Positions 1 to 50,633 of a stretch of DNA of 64,000 nt are shown in pieces. Source of the stretch: Amorphochlora amoebiformis (taxonomy: Eukaryota; Cercozoa; Chlorarachniophyceae); assembly GCA_054601695.1 (NCBI GenBank), contig BAAHQB010000260.1, forward strand, positions 1 through 64,000, written 5' to 3'. The notes beneath the pieces were generated by a model, which was not told the DNA's origin, made no database searches, and saw only the letters and a list, made by a program, of their open reading frames with translations. Positions within the stretch are counted from its first letter, which is position 1; every line of letters starts with the position of its first letter. The position numbers and the translations under genes are program-made.

Positions 1-8209
<8,209 letters not shown>

Positions 8210-8379
8210 CTAGATGAATGCATATTAAATCCCACTTAAACTCTGATGGGAATTACTAGGATAGTTAAGTGAATTCATATCGAATTCTACTTAATCTCTA
8301 ATGGGGATCCGGGGGGTAACAGGTTGAATTCATTTGCTTATGTGCACATGTGGAGGTTATATGTATACACATACATAAC

Positions 8380-8429
<50 letters not shown>

Positions 8430-8548
8430 TATATGTGTGTGTGTTTGTGTGTGTATGTGTGTGCATAGGTATACAAATACATTAACATCACATATATATA
8501 TATATATATATATAATATATATATATGTATGTAAAAATTTATATATAC

Positions 8549-8636
<88 letters not shown>

Positions 8637-8709
8637 AATTATATATATATATATATATATGTGTGTACATATGTACATATATATTCTTACGCTTCATATT
8701 TATACTCAG

Positions 8710-8812
8710 GGCAAGAAGAAGAGCCAAACTGCTAGTTCGATTGGGTATATCATATACATGATACATACATTAATATAAATACATACAAACGTTTTGGTAT
8801 ACTATATGCATG

Positions 8813-8890
<78 letters not shown>

Positions 8891-8894
8891 ATAT

Positions 8895-8974
<80 letters not shown>

Positions 8975-9314
8975 TATATATATTGTACGTTTGTATAGCG
9001 CATTATGTTCTTCATATGTATTATACATGATAAATATCAATATATGCACAGATAATATACATATATCTAAATATGCATACATATATTCAAGACATGTATA
9101 TATAATATACACATATCTAAATGTACATACATATATTTGTTGCAGCCTATTCTCTAGTAGAATTATGGTATCTTGTTTGTAGTATGTAGGCTATGCACGA
9201 CATTTGTTTCGTGATAGAACACTTCCCTTTTTTTTTTTTTGCATTTAAGGGGTGGTTTAAAGTTTGGGTTACAATATGTGTATTTATATAAACCTTCAAA
9301 TCAGGTATGGATGC

Positions 9315-9368
<54 letters not shown>

Positions 9369-9394
9369 CACTTCCCTTTTGCATTTAAGGGGTG

Positions 9395-9439
<45 letters not shown>

Positions 9440-9467
9440 CATATATATTATATATATATATGTATAC

Positions 9468-9498
<31 letters not shown>

Positions 9499-9634
9499 TG
9501 TACGTGTGTGTATGTATATATGTGTGTGTAATATTTCACATTTATGTACATATATTCATATATAGCCCTTCGGATGAGGCCAAAGGGTCTATGGATATCG
9601 TCGAAGACCCAAATTCCTTAGACATCTCCAAAGG

Positions 9635-9711
<77 letters not shown>

Positions 9712-10122
9712 TTTTTAAATACAAGCATACACAGAGATTGAGAATGGAAAACATATAAATATACACACACATACATACATACATACATAAATCTATATAG
9801 CACATCTGTCTAAAATATAATATACGCATTTCGCAAATAAGTCGATCGGACTAGTCAAACCCCGTACCCGAGATTTAAAAGTTAACCTGAAAACTCACTT
9901 AGGTGGGCCCAATTCGAGTAGTAGTAGTGGGGAGAGGGAAGGCGGATCGAAAGTCTTAACATATGTCGAGGCCAAGGACGATTGGGAGGTCCGTATGTAT
10001 ATGTATATGTATCTGGGAATATATTATTTATATATGTATATGATTTATATATATATATATGTGTGTGTGTATGTATGTAATATATACATGTATACTTTAC
10101 ATCTCTATATATACATACATAT

Positions 10123-10158
<36 letters not shown>

Positions 10159-10238
10159 CGCGTGTGTATTGTGAGAGTCTTAACATATATCGAAGCGATT
10201 TAAGGAGGTGCGTAAGTATATGTACATTTATTTGGTAC

Positions 10239-10292
<54 letters not shown>

Positions 10293-10396
10293 GTGTGTGT
10301 GTGTGTATTTTGAGAGTTTTAACATATTTCAAGCCAAGGATGACAGGGAGGTTCGTATGTATATGTAAATGTATATGGGTCTTTGTTACATCTTAT

Positions 10397-10440
<44 letters not shown>

Positions 10441-10450
10441 AATATATATG

Positions 10451-10492
<42 letters not shown>

Positions 10493-10510
10493 CATATATG
10501 TTCGAGTGTA

Positions 10511-10558
<48 letters not shown>

Positions 10559-10674
10559 TGGTATGTCTTTGCCTCTCTGATAAAGAGTAGGCTACACCAT
10601 CCGTATGCAAATGTAGTAGGTATTTGTTCTTTAAACATATACACGACATACTATATGGAGGGAAGTTTCGTGTA

Positions 10675-10723
<49 letters not shown>

Positions 10724-10781
10724 GTGTGTGTCTGTGTGTGTGTGTGTGTATATATATACCTATGTGTATTTGTATTTTTAC

Positions 10782-10812
<31 letters not shown>

Positions 10813-11050
10813 TATATTTATATACATATGTATATATGTATATATACATATATATGTGTATATATGTGTATATATATATATATATGTATATATTTATATA
10901 CATGTAGATATATATAAAACTGACAGATATGCATATATATATATATATAGTATATACATATATATATATATATGTACGTGTAATATGGATAGATCTTTCC
11001 GCCCATTTGGCTCCGCAAGCAAGATAAGGCCACAGCCAACAAAGCGCTTC

Positions 11051-11098
<48 letters not shown>

Positions 11099-11439
11099 GT
11101 GTGTAACAATTACGCAATCATGTTCTGTGTATTCGTAATCATATTTGTGTAAATGTATATTTGAATAATATATGTTAGTTGACATATATATATATGTATA
11201 TATATAACATATACATGTGTGTGTGCGTGCATAAATGTGAAGATTCACGTGTACATGGCATGTAGATATAGGTATTATACCTTGATTGTATACATAACCA
11301 GGAATGCGAGGCCGTCTGGCTCGCAGACGACAATCCGGAGGCCCGATTTAAGCGCGTCGACATCCTAATCGAGTTGTTGTGCAGAAGGTAGTTTCCTTCA
11401 AGATATGTATTCGTGTGTATGCAAATCTGTATATGTATC

Positions 11440-11475
<36 letters not shown>

Positions 11476-11527
11476 TACGTGTGTATGTATATATTTTATA
11501 TATTTATAAATACATACATAAATATAT

Positions 11528-11570
<43 letters not shown>

Positions 11571-11614
11571 GTATGTATGTATATATTTATACGTATATAT
11601 GTAATATATATAAT

Positions 11615-11654
<40 letters not shown>

Positions 11655-11725
11655 GTAATGCATGTAGGTGTACATATAATAAAATGATACATATATATAT
11701 ATATATACATATGTGTATATTTTAT

Positions 11726-11782
<57 letters not shown>

Positions 11783-12234
11783 CACACATACTTATACATA
11801 TACATATATATAATATACATATATATACATATATATTATATACATATATATATATATATGTACATGTATATATATTACATTTTTATACATACATATGCAA
11901 CATATATACATATATATATACATATACATATACATATATATATTAGATATATATATATATATATTTATAAATACATATCAATGCATATATCTGTGTGAGT
12001 AAAATATGCAATTGTGCGCATTACATGTTTATATAAACTTTCATATATATATACATATATATATATATATTTGTTAAAATATATGTACATTAGATATAAA
12101 ATGCATTTAATCTTAGGTTTCAGATAAATCCTTCTGAGGCGCGAGATTTGTTGTGGTTTACGTTCTTGCGGCTTAAACTGCGTGAGCTTCGCCGCAAAGA
12201 CTCAGGTGGCACAGATTCGAAGTCGAGAAAATAG
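8710..12234 (+). CDS. Unrecognised soluble protein, 5' end unresolved
   Basis: Exons: 8710-8744, 9146-9167, 9566-9633, 9903-9988, 10993-11052, 11302-11387, 12117-12234 (TAG at 12232). Phases agree at every junction and give 157 residues. Sequence seen: a basic amphipathic start ([11 protein letters not shown]), an acidic stretch ([13 protein letters not shown]), a serine run followed by GEREGG, an alpha-helical middle ([20 protein letters not shown], then [18 protein letters not shown]) and a basic C-terminus ([15 protein letters not shown]). No membrane segment, no signal peptide and no family I recognise. The 22-bp second exon is the weakest call. It lies tandem with the kinase 0.5 kb upstream. 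Introns are filled with TA repeats, and the fourth exon has two decayed copies in the following intron. The start codon is not identified. Confidence 0.62.
9213..9397 (+). repeat. Duplicated intronic island
   Basis: ATAGAACACTTCCCTTTT...GCATTTAAGGGGTGGT occurs at 9213-9257 and again at 9364-9397, separated by (TA)n. The first copy has a pure T run of 15; the second has only four T. This lies inside an intron of the 8.7-12.2 kb gene. Confidence 0.85.
10171..10380 (+). repeat. Two decayed copies of exon 9903-9988 with its donor
   Basis: The exon end and donor (AAAGTCTTAACATATGTCGA, GGCCAAGGACGATTGGGAG|GTCCGTATG) recur as a shortened copy at 10171-10238 and a longer one at 10311-10380. Both carry frame-breaking changes relative to [12 protein letters not shown], and both continue into the same downstream intron sequence (GTATATGTA...). 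Confidence 0.85.
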
Positions 12235-12328
12235 TCTATAGCTAAAGAATGTGCGCATAACACCATCGACAATTTCTATCACTGATCACCGCCGGACGCA
12301 CAAGACTGACATAACACCTGCCGCTGTA

Positions 12329-12361
<33 letters not shown>

Positions 12362-12791
12362 ATATATAAAGTACGAAAATGTAAAAAAGAATCATACTGA
12401 GCTAATCTAGCTAATACTAGAATAGTTAATCTTAGCTATATGAACTTCGTTGACTTCTCCTAGTCTAGTATCCAGAGTATATATTTTCTAGATATAAAAT
12501 GAACATAGCCTCATATCATGTTTTACATATCGAAAGTTGCAATGTAGTATTGAACGTTGTGCACTAAGCGACCTATTTTGATTTCGTCTACTTGATCTGG
12601 TTCATCCTTGGATATTTAGTTTTTTTGGATATCTCTTCCCCAGGATCCAAGTCTTCCCTTTGCCGTTTGATCCCAGAAACACCTGATGAAAATTGTAATA
12701 TCTAGCCAATTGGGTATGTTTAGATTCCTACATGGATATTAATGTACTTTCAGATGCATAAGCATATACATATATATTTATTCTTATACAT

Positions 12792-12822
<31 letters not shown>

Positions 12823-12870
12823 ATACACATATGTGCATGTGTGTATATACATACATATAATAATTTATGC

Positions 12871-12912
<42 letters not shown>

Positions 12913-12979
12913 TTTATTTATTTATTTTGTACATTTGAATATATGATAACTATGAATATATGTGTATCAAAAAAAGTGA

Positions 12980-13025
<46 letters not shown>

Positions 13026-13169
13026 ATATATACATAATATAATATATATATGTATATATATATATATCTACATATATGAAAATACATATATTCTTATATA
13101 TATATCTATATATATATATATATATACATATATATATTTATACATATATGTATCAATATAATATATATA

Positions 13170-13212
<43 letters not shown>

Positions 13213-13253
13213 GTGCTATATAGGTATTTAGTATGTATTATATTACAATATAC

Positions 13254-13296
<43 letters not shown>

Positions 13297-13354
13297 AGAT
13301 AAATTAGTAACCGTTCCCCCCTTCTTTACTCTCTTTTCTCTCTGTCGCTTTCCA
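12235..13354. other. Intergenic region, convergent gene ends
   Basis: This lies between the plus-strand gene ending at 12234 and the 3' end of the chromodomain gene. 12235-12740 is unique AT-rich DNA with no recognisable gene. 12760-13290 is TA microsatellite with short islands. A pyrimidine-rich stretch (13315-13350) lies just beyond the chromodomain stop codon. Confidence 0.6.
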
Positions 13355-13814
13355 TTAAACCCTACCATTCTCCGATGCCGTCTGAGACAACTGGGCCCTC
13401 AGCTTCTCGATCTAGCATTGCATATACCATAAGCCCGTGCAATATACGAATTCCAGTACAAGCGCCACGTACCTCTTTCTTCAACGCCTCTCTCTCCTCG
13501 AACATGGTAAGCTTGAAATGTTTAGCTAGAGTCTTCGATTTCTGAAGCTCTCTTTGCACTCTTTTCAGCTCGCTATTTTCCGGCCTGGTTGCCTTCGAAC
13601 GCAGAATCATCTCGCCTTTACTCCAGCGCTCCGAAGCTACGGTTTTCAGTGCCAGGACCTTAGCTTCTAGTCTAATGGGGGCGTGTGAGGGTTTATGGGT
13701 GTGCACAAATAGTGTGATATATGTTGTGATGTATGTATGTATACATTATACAAATGTTTGAATTATTATATACATAAATGTTTTTAGATATGTATATAGA
13801 TATATACACGTTAT

Positions 13815-13867
<53 letters not shown>

Positions 13868-13907
13868 TATATAGGTATATGTATATTATACGTTTATACA
13901 ATATATG

Positions 13908-13953
<46 letters not shown>

Positions 13954-14218
13954 CATACTCTGTGATTTTCCCCAAGCTTGCATCAAGCCTGGACTGAAGA
14001 TGAACTAGTTTTCTATGAACCTGACGATCTACGGCACGGTCGTAACGTTTTGAGAGGATATTTCCCTGAGGAAGAGTTGAGAAAGGATGAATATTAGATA
14101 TATATATATATATATATAATATATATATATATATTATATATATATATGTATATATATAAATATATATTTTATTTATATACATATACATATATATGTGTGT
14201 GTGTTAAAATATATCTAC

Positions 14219-14266
<48 letters not shown>

Positions 14267-14300
14267 TATATATATATATATATATATATACAATATATTT

Positions 14301-14348
<48 letters not shown>

Positions 14349-15284
14349 GTACATTTGCGTATGGATATACATGTAAATAGCATTTAATATATATTCATAC
14401 AAACATACATACACAAACATATACACAAACACATACACAAATTTTACCTTTTTTAACTCCCGAATGGATTTCTCTAGTCGTGCTCGCAACTCGATATTCT
14501 CCCGTTGAGCTTCCTCGAGCTCAACTTCCTTGTCTACGTACGCATCACGCAACTGAAAGGACGCAAGTTAACACAAATGACGCAATTTAGATACTCGTAC
14601 ACTCTTTCTTCACCTCATGGATCTCCTTGGTGATCTTCTCCACGACTTGAGCCTGCCAAGAACATATCACTGATTTCGAGGGGATGCATCCTTCCAATTA
14701 CGAATTGCGGACTCAGACTCTCAAAAGATTCAATAATACCGATTCCGTGTCTTCGCGGGAGGCGGCCATCTTTTGGATAACTCTTACGATCCCAAACAAG
14801 GAGCGCTTCGCGTGCGCCAGCAATTTCTCAGTTTTGACCCTCCCTTATGATAGTCATAACAATAAGTACAAGCGAAACTTGTATGAATTGTTCAGAGCCG
14901 CGGTTAGATGATTCTTTACCACCGTCCTGTCGAAATGGGACATCCTCTATGGAGGAGTGGAGCTGCGAGTCGATGTCCCCGGCAATATATGGCCTTTTAT
15001 TCGCGCGGCTGGATGACAGAGACTCCTGACCGGATTCAAAAATACATATAGAGGACGAGGGAATCTACGAGAAGACATAGAAATGTTTCGATGTGCGCGA
15101 GAGAGTAGAAATGGTGGACCTTGATTCCTCTGGTCAGTTCAGGCGAGATATTCTCCTCCGGTTCCCATGTATTCCACGAGTTGTCGTACCCTTTCCACTT
15201 GATAAAAAAATCTAGTCCAGCATTCGATTTTCTCCACGCCAAAATGCGCTCCACTTCGTAATCCTGGGCACTAGACGCCGCCAT
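13355..15284 (-). CDS. Chromodomain protein with long coiled coil
   Basis: Exons in transcription order: 15284-15120, 15025-14920, 14843-14788, 14652-14614, 14552-14448, 14065-13959, 13671-13473, 13411-13355 (TAA). All phases agree; 277 residues. The first exon holds a complete chromodomain (residues ~9-50): [31 protein letters not shown]. It keeps the three aromatic-cage positions (Y of YEVERI, W of IKWKG, W of NTWEP), so binding of methylated histone lysine is expected. A short polar linker follows, then ~150 residues of charged heptad-like coiled coil ([47 protein letters not shown]). No chromo-shadow domain, SET or helicase domain is present, so it is not a canonical HP1 or CHD protein. 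An in-frame upstream ATG at 15371 would add 29 residues; I chose 15284 ([14 protein letters not shown]). Most introns are 61-135 bp; only two carry TA repeats. Confidence 0.88.
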
Positions 15285-15459
15285 TTCGGGCGCGGGGATG
15301 GCTGTCAGCGAACGACCTTGGCGAAGAATTATTACCACTTTCGCGATCTTTTCGCTTATTAAGTGTGACATTGCGTTGTGTCGTGCTTTTAGAAGTAAAT
15401 TTAAGGGTTGTCAATCCCATCACATATCGATCTGACCTGATCGACAATTCCACCTACTT

Positions 15460-15696
15460 TTATCGTGGTCCGACAACAAGAGCCAACACCGCGCACCAAC
15501 TTTTCACTCGTTCCACAATTATTGGCAATAATAAATCCTCCGGCGCGCCTTTTAGACCTCCAGAAATCGACACTTTGATGTGAATTAAAATTTCGTCCCA
15601 AAGCCGATAAGTTAATTTCCACTTGATGAAAATTTCGATATTGATGGGGGGAAAGGGTTGGCTGCGACGGGGCACATTGCGTCCCCAAGGATCCAT
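15460..15696 (-). CDS. Hypothetical ORF upstream of the chromodomain gene
   Basis: Open frame of 78 residues, ATG at 15696, in non-repetitive balanced-composition DNA. It contains EIFIKWK followed by a tryptophan-rich stretch (LTYRLWDEI) and ends LPIIVERVKSWCAV. The FIKWK core and its DNA (aligned to 15200-15222) resemble the neighbouring chromodomain exon, so this may be a diverged copy of that exon or a chromo/chromo-shadow-like fragment. It has no convincing splice partners. The opposite strand is also open (15365-15583), so the call is weak. Confidence 0.28.
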   Translation of the reverse strand: MDPWGRNVPRRSQPFPPINIEIFIKWKLTYRLWDEILIHIKVSISGGLKGAPEDLLLPIIVERVKSWCAVLALVVGPR

Positions 15697-16096
15697 TCCT
15701 TCTTCTAGAACTCCGATACTACGGAGAACAACAAATCAAACGAAGTTTTATAACAGTTTCGTCGCTCTAACTTGCACTCTGGTACTTGCGCGAGAGACTA
15801 CCGTTGATATTTCGATATGAAACATGCGCACCTTGAGGTCACAGCGGAGCATATACTTAATGAAAACCCTTAAGCCGTCCTCCTCTTGATGTATACTATT
15901 TAGGATCCTAGCTGACTACTCAAAATAAGCTGAAATCTTTACCAACCCTTTCCATAATCCAATTTCTGAAATGATACTTGACGCTTACAAGAAGCCTGAA
16001 CCTACACCCTCCCTTCTAATCTCTCGAATTAACCCAAGGTTGGCCTCGCTCTTATAATTTTACCAACACAATCGACGGAGCTCAACCACTCTCTAG

Positions 16097-18433
<2,337 letters not shown>

Positions 18434-18766
18434 CGAATGATAAAGGGAAATTCTTACAATTCATCCAGGAAATTTCTAGGAAAGTTTTCTCGAACACACT
18501 CGAATCCTTTGGAATTTTTCGAAAGCGTGACATGGCGTGACGATACGTCCTGTCAACAACTCGAAAGTCCCATTACTGCCGCTTACTACCTGTTACTACC
18601 GGTTATTACCGGGTACCCCGGATCAGACGACCTTCAAGAATCTCCGGAATCTCTATCGATCTCCAACTGTTTGTAGTATATGTGCGACAATATTTCAACC
18701 CGTTATCAATTTCTACACTTCGAACTGCGTCCCCCCAGGCTATCATTTTGTTGCTGTATGTATACA

Positions 18767-18815
<49 letters not shown>

Positions 18816-18956
18816 ATGTATGTATGTACACATAGAAATACATGCCTACGTCAATACAGTACCAAAAATACACAAAAATACCTAATTTCTATCTCGCTCA
18901 ACACCTAACTCTAATCCTAACTCGAATCCTAACCCTAACGCTAACAATAACCCTAG

Positions 18957-35160
<16,204 letters not shown>

Positions 35161-35587
35161 GTGTTGTCACGGCATTTAATCAATTTTACGGTTAATTACT
35201 TCCGGCACATGCATGACCGAGTCGTGTAAAACAGTGAGGCGTGTGCCCGGAAGCCTGAACTCTGTAGCAATACTTTCTAGACTTTAGTACATACTGAGTA
35301 GTCTCCAGAGACCCTGATATATCCGTAGTATACGAAATGATTGAGAAGGCTAGCTATAGTTAACCTCTGGACCAATAAATCAAATTCTAATAGACTATCT
35401 GAACAAAGTTCATGACTAAAATTATGCAGCTCATTTGGCTGCGCCGGCCATACTAAACTACACAAATCCTTCACGTATGACTTCCCCTTTATTGTCTCCG
35501 TCCTTGAAAATTCTGGATTAAAACACATCATCCCGACCCGTGTAGTTGCAAGGTTGGGCTGAATATGCCCTATTCTTCGGGAATTCC
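35161..35587. other. Intergenic, between convergent stop codons
   Basis: 427 bp of unique sequence between the membrane-protein stop (plus) and the LHC stop (minus), presumably both 3' UTRs. The minus ORF 35531-35277 has no recognisable similarity and no splice partners. Confidence 0.6.
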
Positions 35588-35881
35588 TTAACCCTGGGGC
35601 TGGCCGGTGACAGCCTCTTGAGCAAGGATTCCAGCGGTGGCGATCATAGCCAGACGACCATTGTTAATCTCTTGGTTCTGGCGCTCAAGAAGACCTGATG
35701 GGATTTTTTGCAAGGTGAGTTCATCAGTGTTTAGCAGTTTTCCAGTTGACAATACCTCCGGGTCCCTCGATTTCGGTCGGCTTGATTCCGAGGGGATCCC
35801 AGCCTGGAATTATTCAGAGTAACTATGCATATTATACAATAAAAAAATTACATGCACGTTCATATATATGCATATATCTAA

Positions 35882-35915
<34 letters not shown>

Positions 35916-36977
35916 GTATATGTACATATATATATATACATATATATGTACACATATGTATATATATATATATATATTACATATTTAACATCAAATGCAT
36001 GTATATCATTTCACACCAAAACCAGGATTTACCAAGGTCTCCAGGTTCGACTCCGTCCTTAAGGGTCATTGCGTCAGCAGAGTACGGGCGGAAGATGAAA
36101 GAGTTCTTCTTGCCACTGTACGGACAACAGGACGCATTAGACGAGGGTTATAGAAACCCGAGACATGTTCAGCTCACCCGTTCTTGAAGACCTTCTGGGC
36201 TCTCAGGAGCTCAATAGCACTCATAACAAGCCCAGAGGCGAACCAGAAAGCAGGGTACTTCTCGGTAATGTAAGCAGCCTGTTGTAAAGCAGTACCATCC
36301 GGAGAATTAAAGAACGGGTGCCAGCGCTCAGCCTGCGGAGGTAAGCGAATCCATCAATCGGTCGCACAGTCTTGAAGTACTTAAATACCGTAAGGATGCC
36401 GAGAGCAGCAAGCATAGCGACACGGCCATGGGTTAGCTCAGACTCACGGTACCTGTAAAATGGAAAAGAGAAGAAAAAATGAGAACCGGAGGGGGGTTTC
36501 AGAACATGATTAAGTAGCTGCTCAAAGATTTACATGAGAAGCTGATCTTTGGTAGCCTTCTTGCCAATTCCCCAAGGATCCCAACCGTATTCGGTGAACA
36601 CCTGACCGTCGTAGAGACCGCCGTAAATGCTCTCAAGTCCCTTCCCTGGTAGAAAGTATGAGGGAATAGTAAGTGCCGGAAGTGTAAAAAAAGCGACGAC
36701 GTCGACGTACGTCTTCTCTTTCGACAATCATATGGAACACACAAAATGTAAACACATATTAGGGCATACATTCCTCCTTTTTCGCGGGGGCAACAGCAGT
36801 CTCGTCCTTTGCAGGGGCCTCAATAGCCTCAACGGCCTTTACCTTCAGCTTCGGGGCCGGCTTGCGCATAGCGACCCGTCCGGCAACACGGCCGAGACGC
36901 GAGGCCACTCCAGAGCGGGGAGCTTTGACGAGGGATGCGTCCGAAAAGGAGAGGGCACCAACTAGCAATAGAAGCAT
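35588..36977 (-). CDS. Fucoxanthin/chlorophyll a/c light-harvesting protein (FCP/LHC)
   Basis: Exons in transcription order: 36977-36770, 36645-36534, 36452-36389, 36332-36178, 36115-36033, 35803-35756, 35694-35588 (TAA at 35590). All phases agree; 258 residues. The N-terminus MLLLLVGALSFSDASLV looks like a signal peptide, followed by a basic, Ala/Lys/Pro-rich transit-like stretch, as expected for a plastid behind extra membranes. Helix 1 carries YRESELTHGRVAMLAALG. Helix 3 carries QNQEINNGRLAMIATAG. Both are the LHC Chl-binding E-x-x-H/N-G-R-x-A-M motifs. Between them are AERWHPFFNSPDGTALQQ and a central helix around PAFWFASGLVMSAIELLRA; GVEPGDLGWDPLGI precedes helix 3. It belongs to the thylakoid antenna. 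Introns are 56-124 bp apart from one TA-containing intron of 229 bp. It is head-to-head with KBL. Confidence 0.93.
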
Positions 36978-37268
36978 CTTGGAGGTGTGGAGAACGTCGC
37001 TGCACGTCCACTCCGATTTAGGGCCGGCTCTTCAGGTTTGTGGCACAACCCATCGAAAAGGCAAGTCGGACTTAAGAGTAGCCGACAAGTTTAAAATTAA
37101 AAAAACTTCTCGGCTAGGTGAAATTTACTAAAAGTCATCAAGGAACTCTTACAGGTTACAATAGTTTCGGGAATGGGTTTCACCTTAGTTTATTCCAGAA
37201 TCCATCAATCAAACACCACGGTGCTTATCCGTTTATATCTTTTATCTTGTGTTGACGACCCCATCCCT
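36978..37268. promoter_or_regulatory. Bidirectional promoter region between LHC and KBL
   Basis: These 291 bp separate the divergent start codons of the light-harvesting gene (minus) and KBL (plus). The DNA is unique sequence without TA microsatellite, unlike nearly all other non-coding DNA here. No TATA box or named element could be fixed with confidence. Confidence 0.6.
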
Positions 37269-48181
<10,913 letters not shown>

Positions 48182-48358
48182 TAATAGATTTCAGGATACT
48201 AACTAGACTGGCCCGGGCCAGGCGCTCGTCGCCACGGCCGTTTAGTGTACTACTGCTGTGCTATGATTTATGATACCTTTAGATATGAAGTATCATATTA
48301 TCGGCTGGCGGTATTAAGTTCTAGATCCAGTAGACAGTGAAATATTGTATGTATGTAT

Positions 48359-48400
<42 letters not shown>

Positions 48401-48404
48401 CATA

Positions 48405-48441
<37 letters not shown>

Positions 48442-48465
48442 GAATATTACAAAAAGAATATCATA

Positions 48466-48504
<39 letters not shown>

Positions 48505-48653
48505 ATATAACATAATTACATAACGCATATATATAATATATATATAAATATATAGTAAAAATGATATAATTACATATATATATATATATATAATATATAT
48601 ATAATATATACATTTATATATATATATATATACTAGATATATACTAGATATTC

Positions 48654-48690
<37 letters not shown>

Positions 48691-49481
48691 ATGTTATATA
48701 TATATATATACATATTTATACATATATATATATATATATATTCTAGAATCTAGACTCATACAACTCTATACTCGATGCACAACATTAATCGAAATCGAAT
48801 CATTAAGTTAACGATAGTCTAGTATACAAATATGTATATTTATCATAAGGTTCGATGTGTATTTATATAAATTACACTATACTAGTATAGTCTAGATAGT
48901 CTAGATAGTATATGAATATGTGTATGTATCTAGTGTATTGACACATATCTGAGTATATGTGAACTCAAACTAATCTGCATCTCATGTGCATAAATCTAGC
49001 CTATGATACGAACATCTGGTATCGATGATTCATCGACTCTAAATCGATATCAGCTAGATCAGGGAGATCAGTGAGAGTTTAGGGTGTCATCATCATAAAT
49101 TCTTTTATTCAAAGCTCGTGCTGGCTGGCACTAGATTATGTTTCCATTTCCTATCGCTTCGCTTAGCATATTCTCGAACCCCTGGCTCAACTCGAACCTG
49201 ACAACGAATGTATATGCACTGAATAATAAATTTAGTTACTATGTACATATATATATATATATACATATCTATATATCCATATTATTTATATGTGTACATA
49301 CATACATATGTGTATGTATTGTATCCACTCTGTATGTAATTGAAACCATACAAAATAGAACACATATAAGGAGTTAAGTTAAATCTGTATACGTATGTAT
49401 ATATGAAGTAGTGCAGGTATGAATATGTATTATATGTGCATGTGTCTGTATACACATACACATACACATATACACACACAA

Positions 49482-49534
<53 letters not shown>

Positions 49535-49596
49535 GTATATATTTACACAGATTTTTGTATTCATGGGTATCTACATACATATGTGTGTGTGTGTAC

Positions 49597-49634
<38 letters not shown>

Positions 49635-49636
49635 GT

Positions 49637-49679
<43 letters not shown>

Positions 49680-49930
49680 TACATATGTATATATCCATAT
49701 GTAAGCTGGTATGCCTAGACATGATGTGATAGAATTCATGACCTATTATGTGCAAATATGTTTACATATCTAATATTATATATTCACATATCTGTTTAAA
49801 GATATCCATGTATTTAAAACTCGAAAAGGCTAAGTATACGATGTCTAGTCCTTATTTCGATATACACATATCTTACATATATTAACGTATATATGTGCAA
49901 ATATGTTTACATATCTAATATTATATTATG

Positions 49931-49982
<52 letters not shown>

Positions 49983-50047
49983 GTAATATGCATATATGTA
50001 AGCTTCTATGCCTAGAACTCATATCCTAGTAACCATATATTGACATG

Positions 50048-50091
<44 letters not shown>

Positions 50092-50188
50092 CATATGTAT
50101 ATATATATATTTATATATATGTATATATATATATATATGTATATTATAATCATATATAAATATAATTATCACACCACACATTATGTGT

Positions 50189-50220
<32 letters not shown>

Positions 50221-50396
50221 GCATATATATATATATATGTATAAATATATTTATATATATATATATATTATATATATATATATACATATATATATATAAT
50301 ATAAATATAAATATCCCACACACACACACATGTGTACACACACAAATATATATATATAATATATATATATATACATATATATATACATATATAAAC

Positions 50397-50436
<40 letters not shown>

Positions 50437-50450
50437 ATGTGTATACACAA

Positions 50451-50514
<64 letters not shown>

Positions 50515-50633
50515 TTGAAAAAATATAGAAGTTTTAAGCTTTCTTTCTAACCCGCTTCCCTCACTATCTACCCGCCCTTGTTTCACTAACCCATCTGACC
50601 GGTTATATAATCCTTCTATTTCTTACAATTATA
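48182..50633. other. Intergenic, convergent KBL and RAD52
   Basis: Mostly TA microsatellite (48360-48740, 49250-49700, 49930-50520) with unique AT-rich islands at 48182-48350, 48740-49240 and 49730-49920. A 36-base sequence around GTGCAAATATGTTTACATAT at 49751 is repeated at 49893. No gene seen. Confidence 0.6.

Noticed and set aside
35277-35531. 84-residue minus ORF between convergent genes
   Set aside because: No similarity recognised, no splice context, and it lies where two 3' UTRs are expected.
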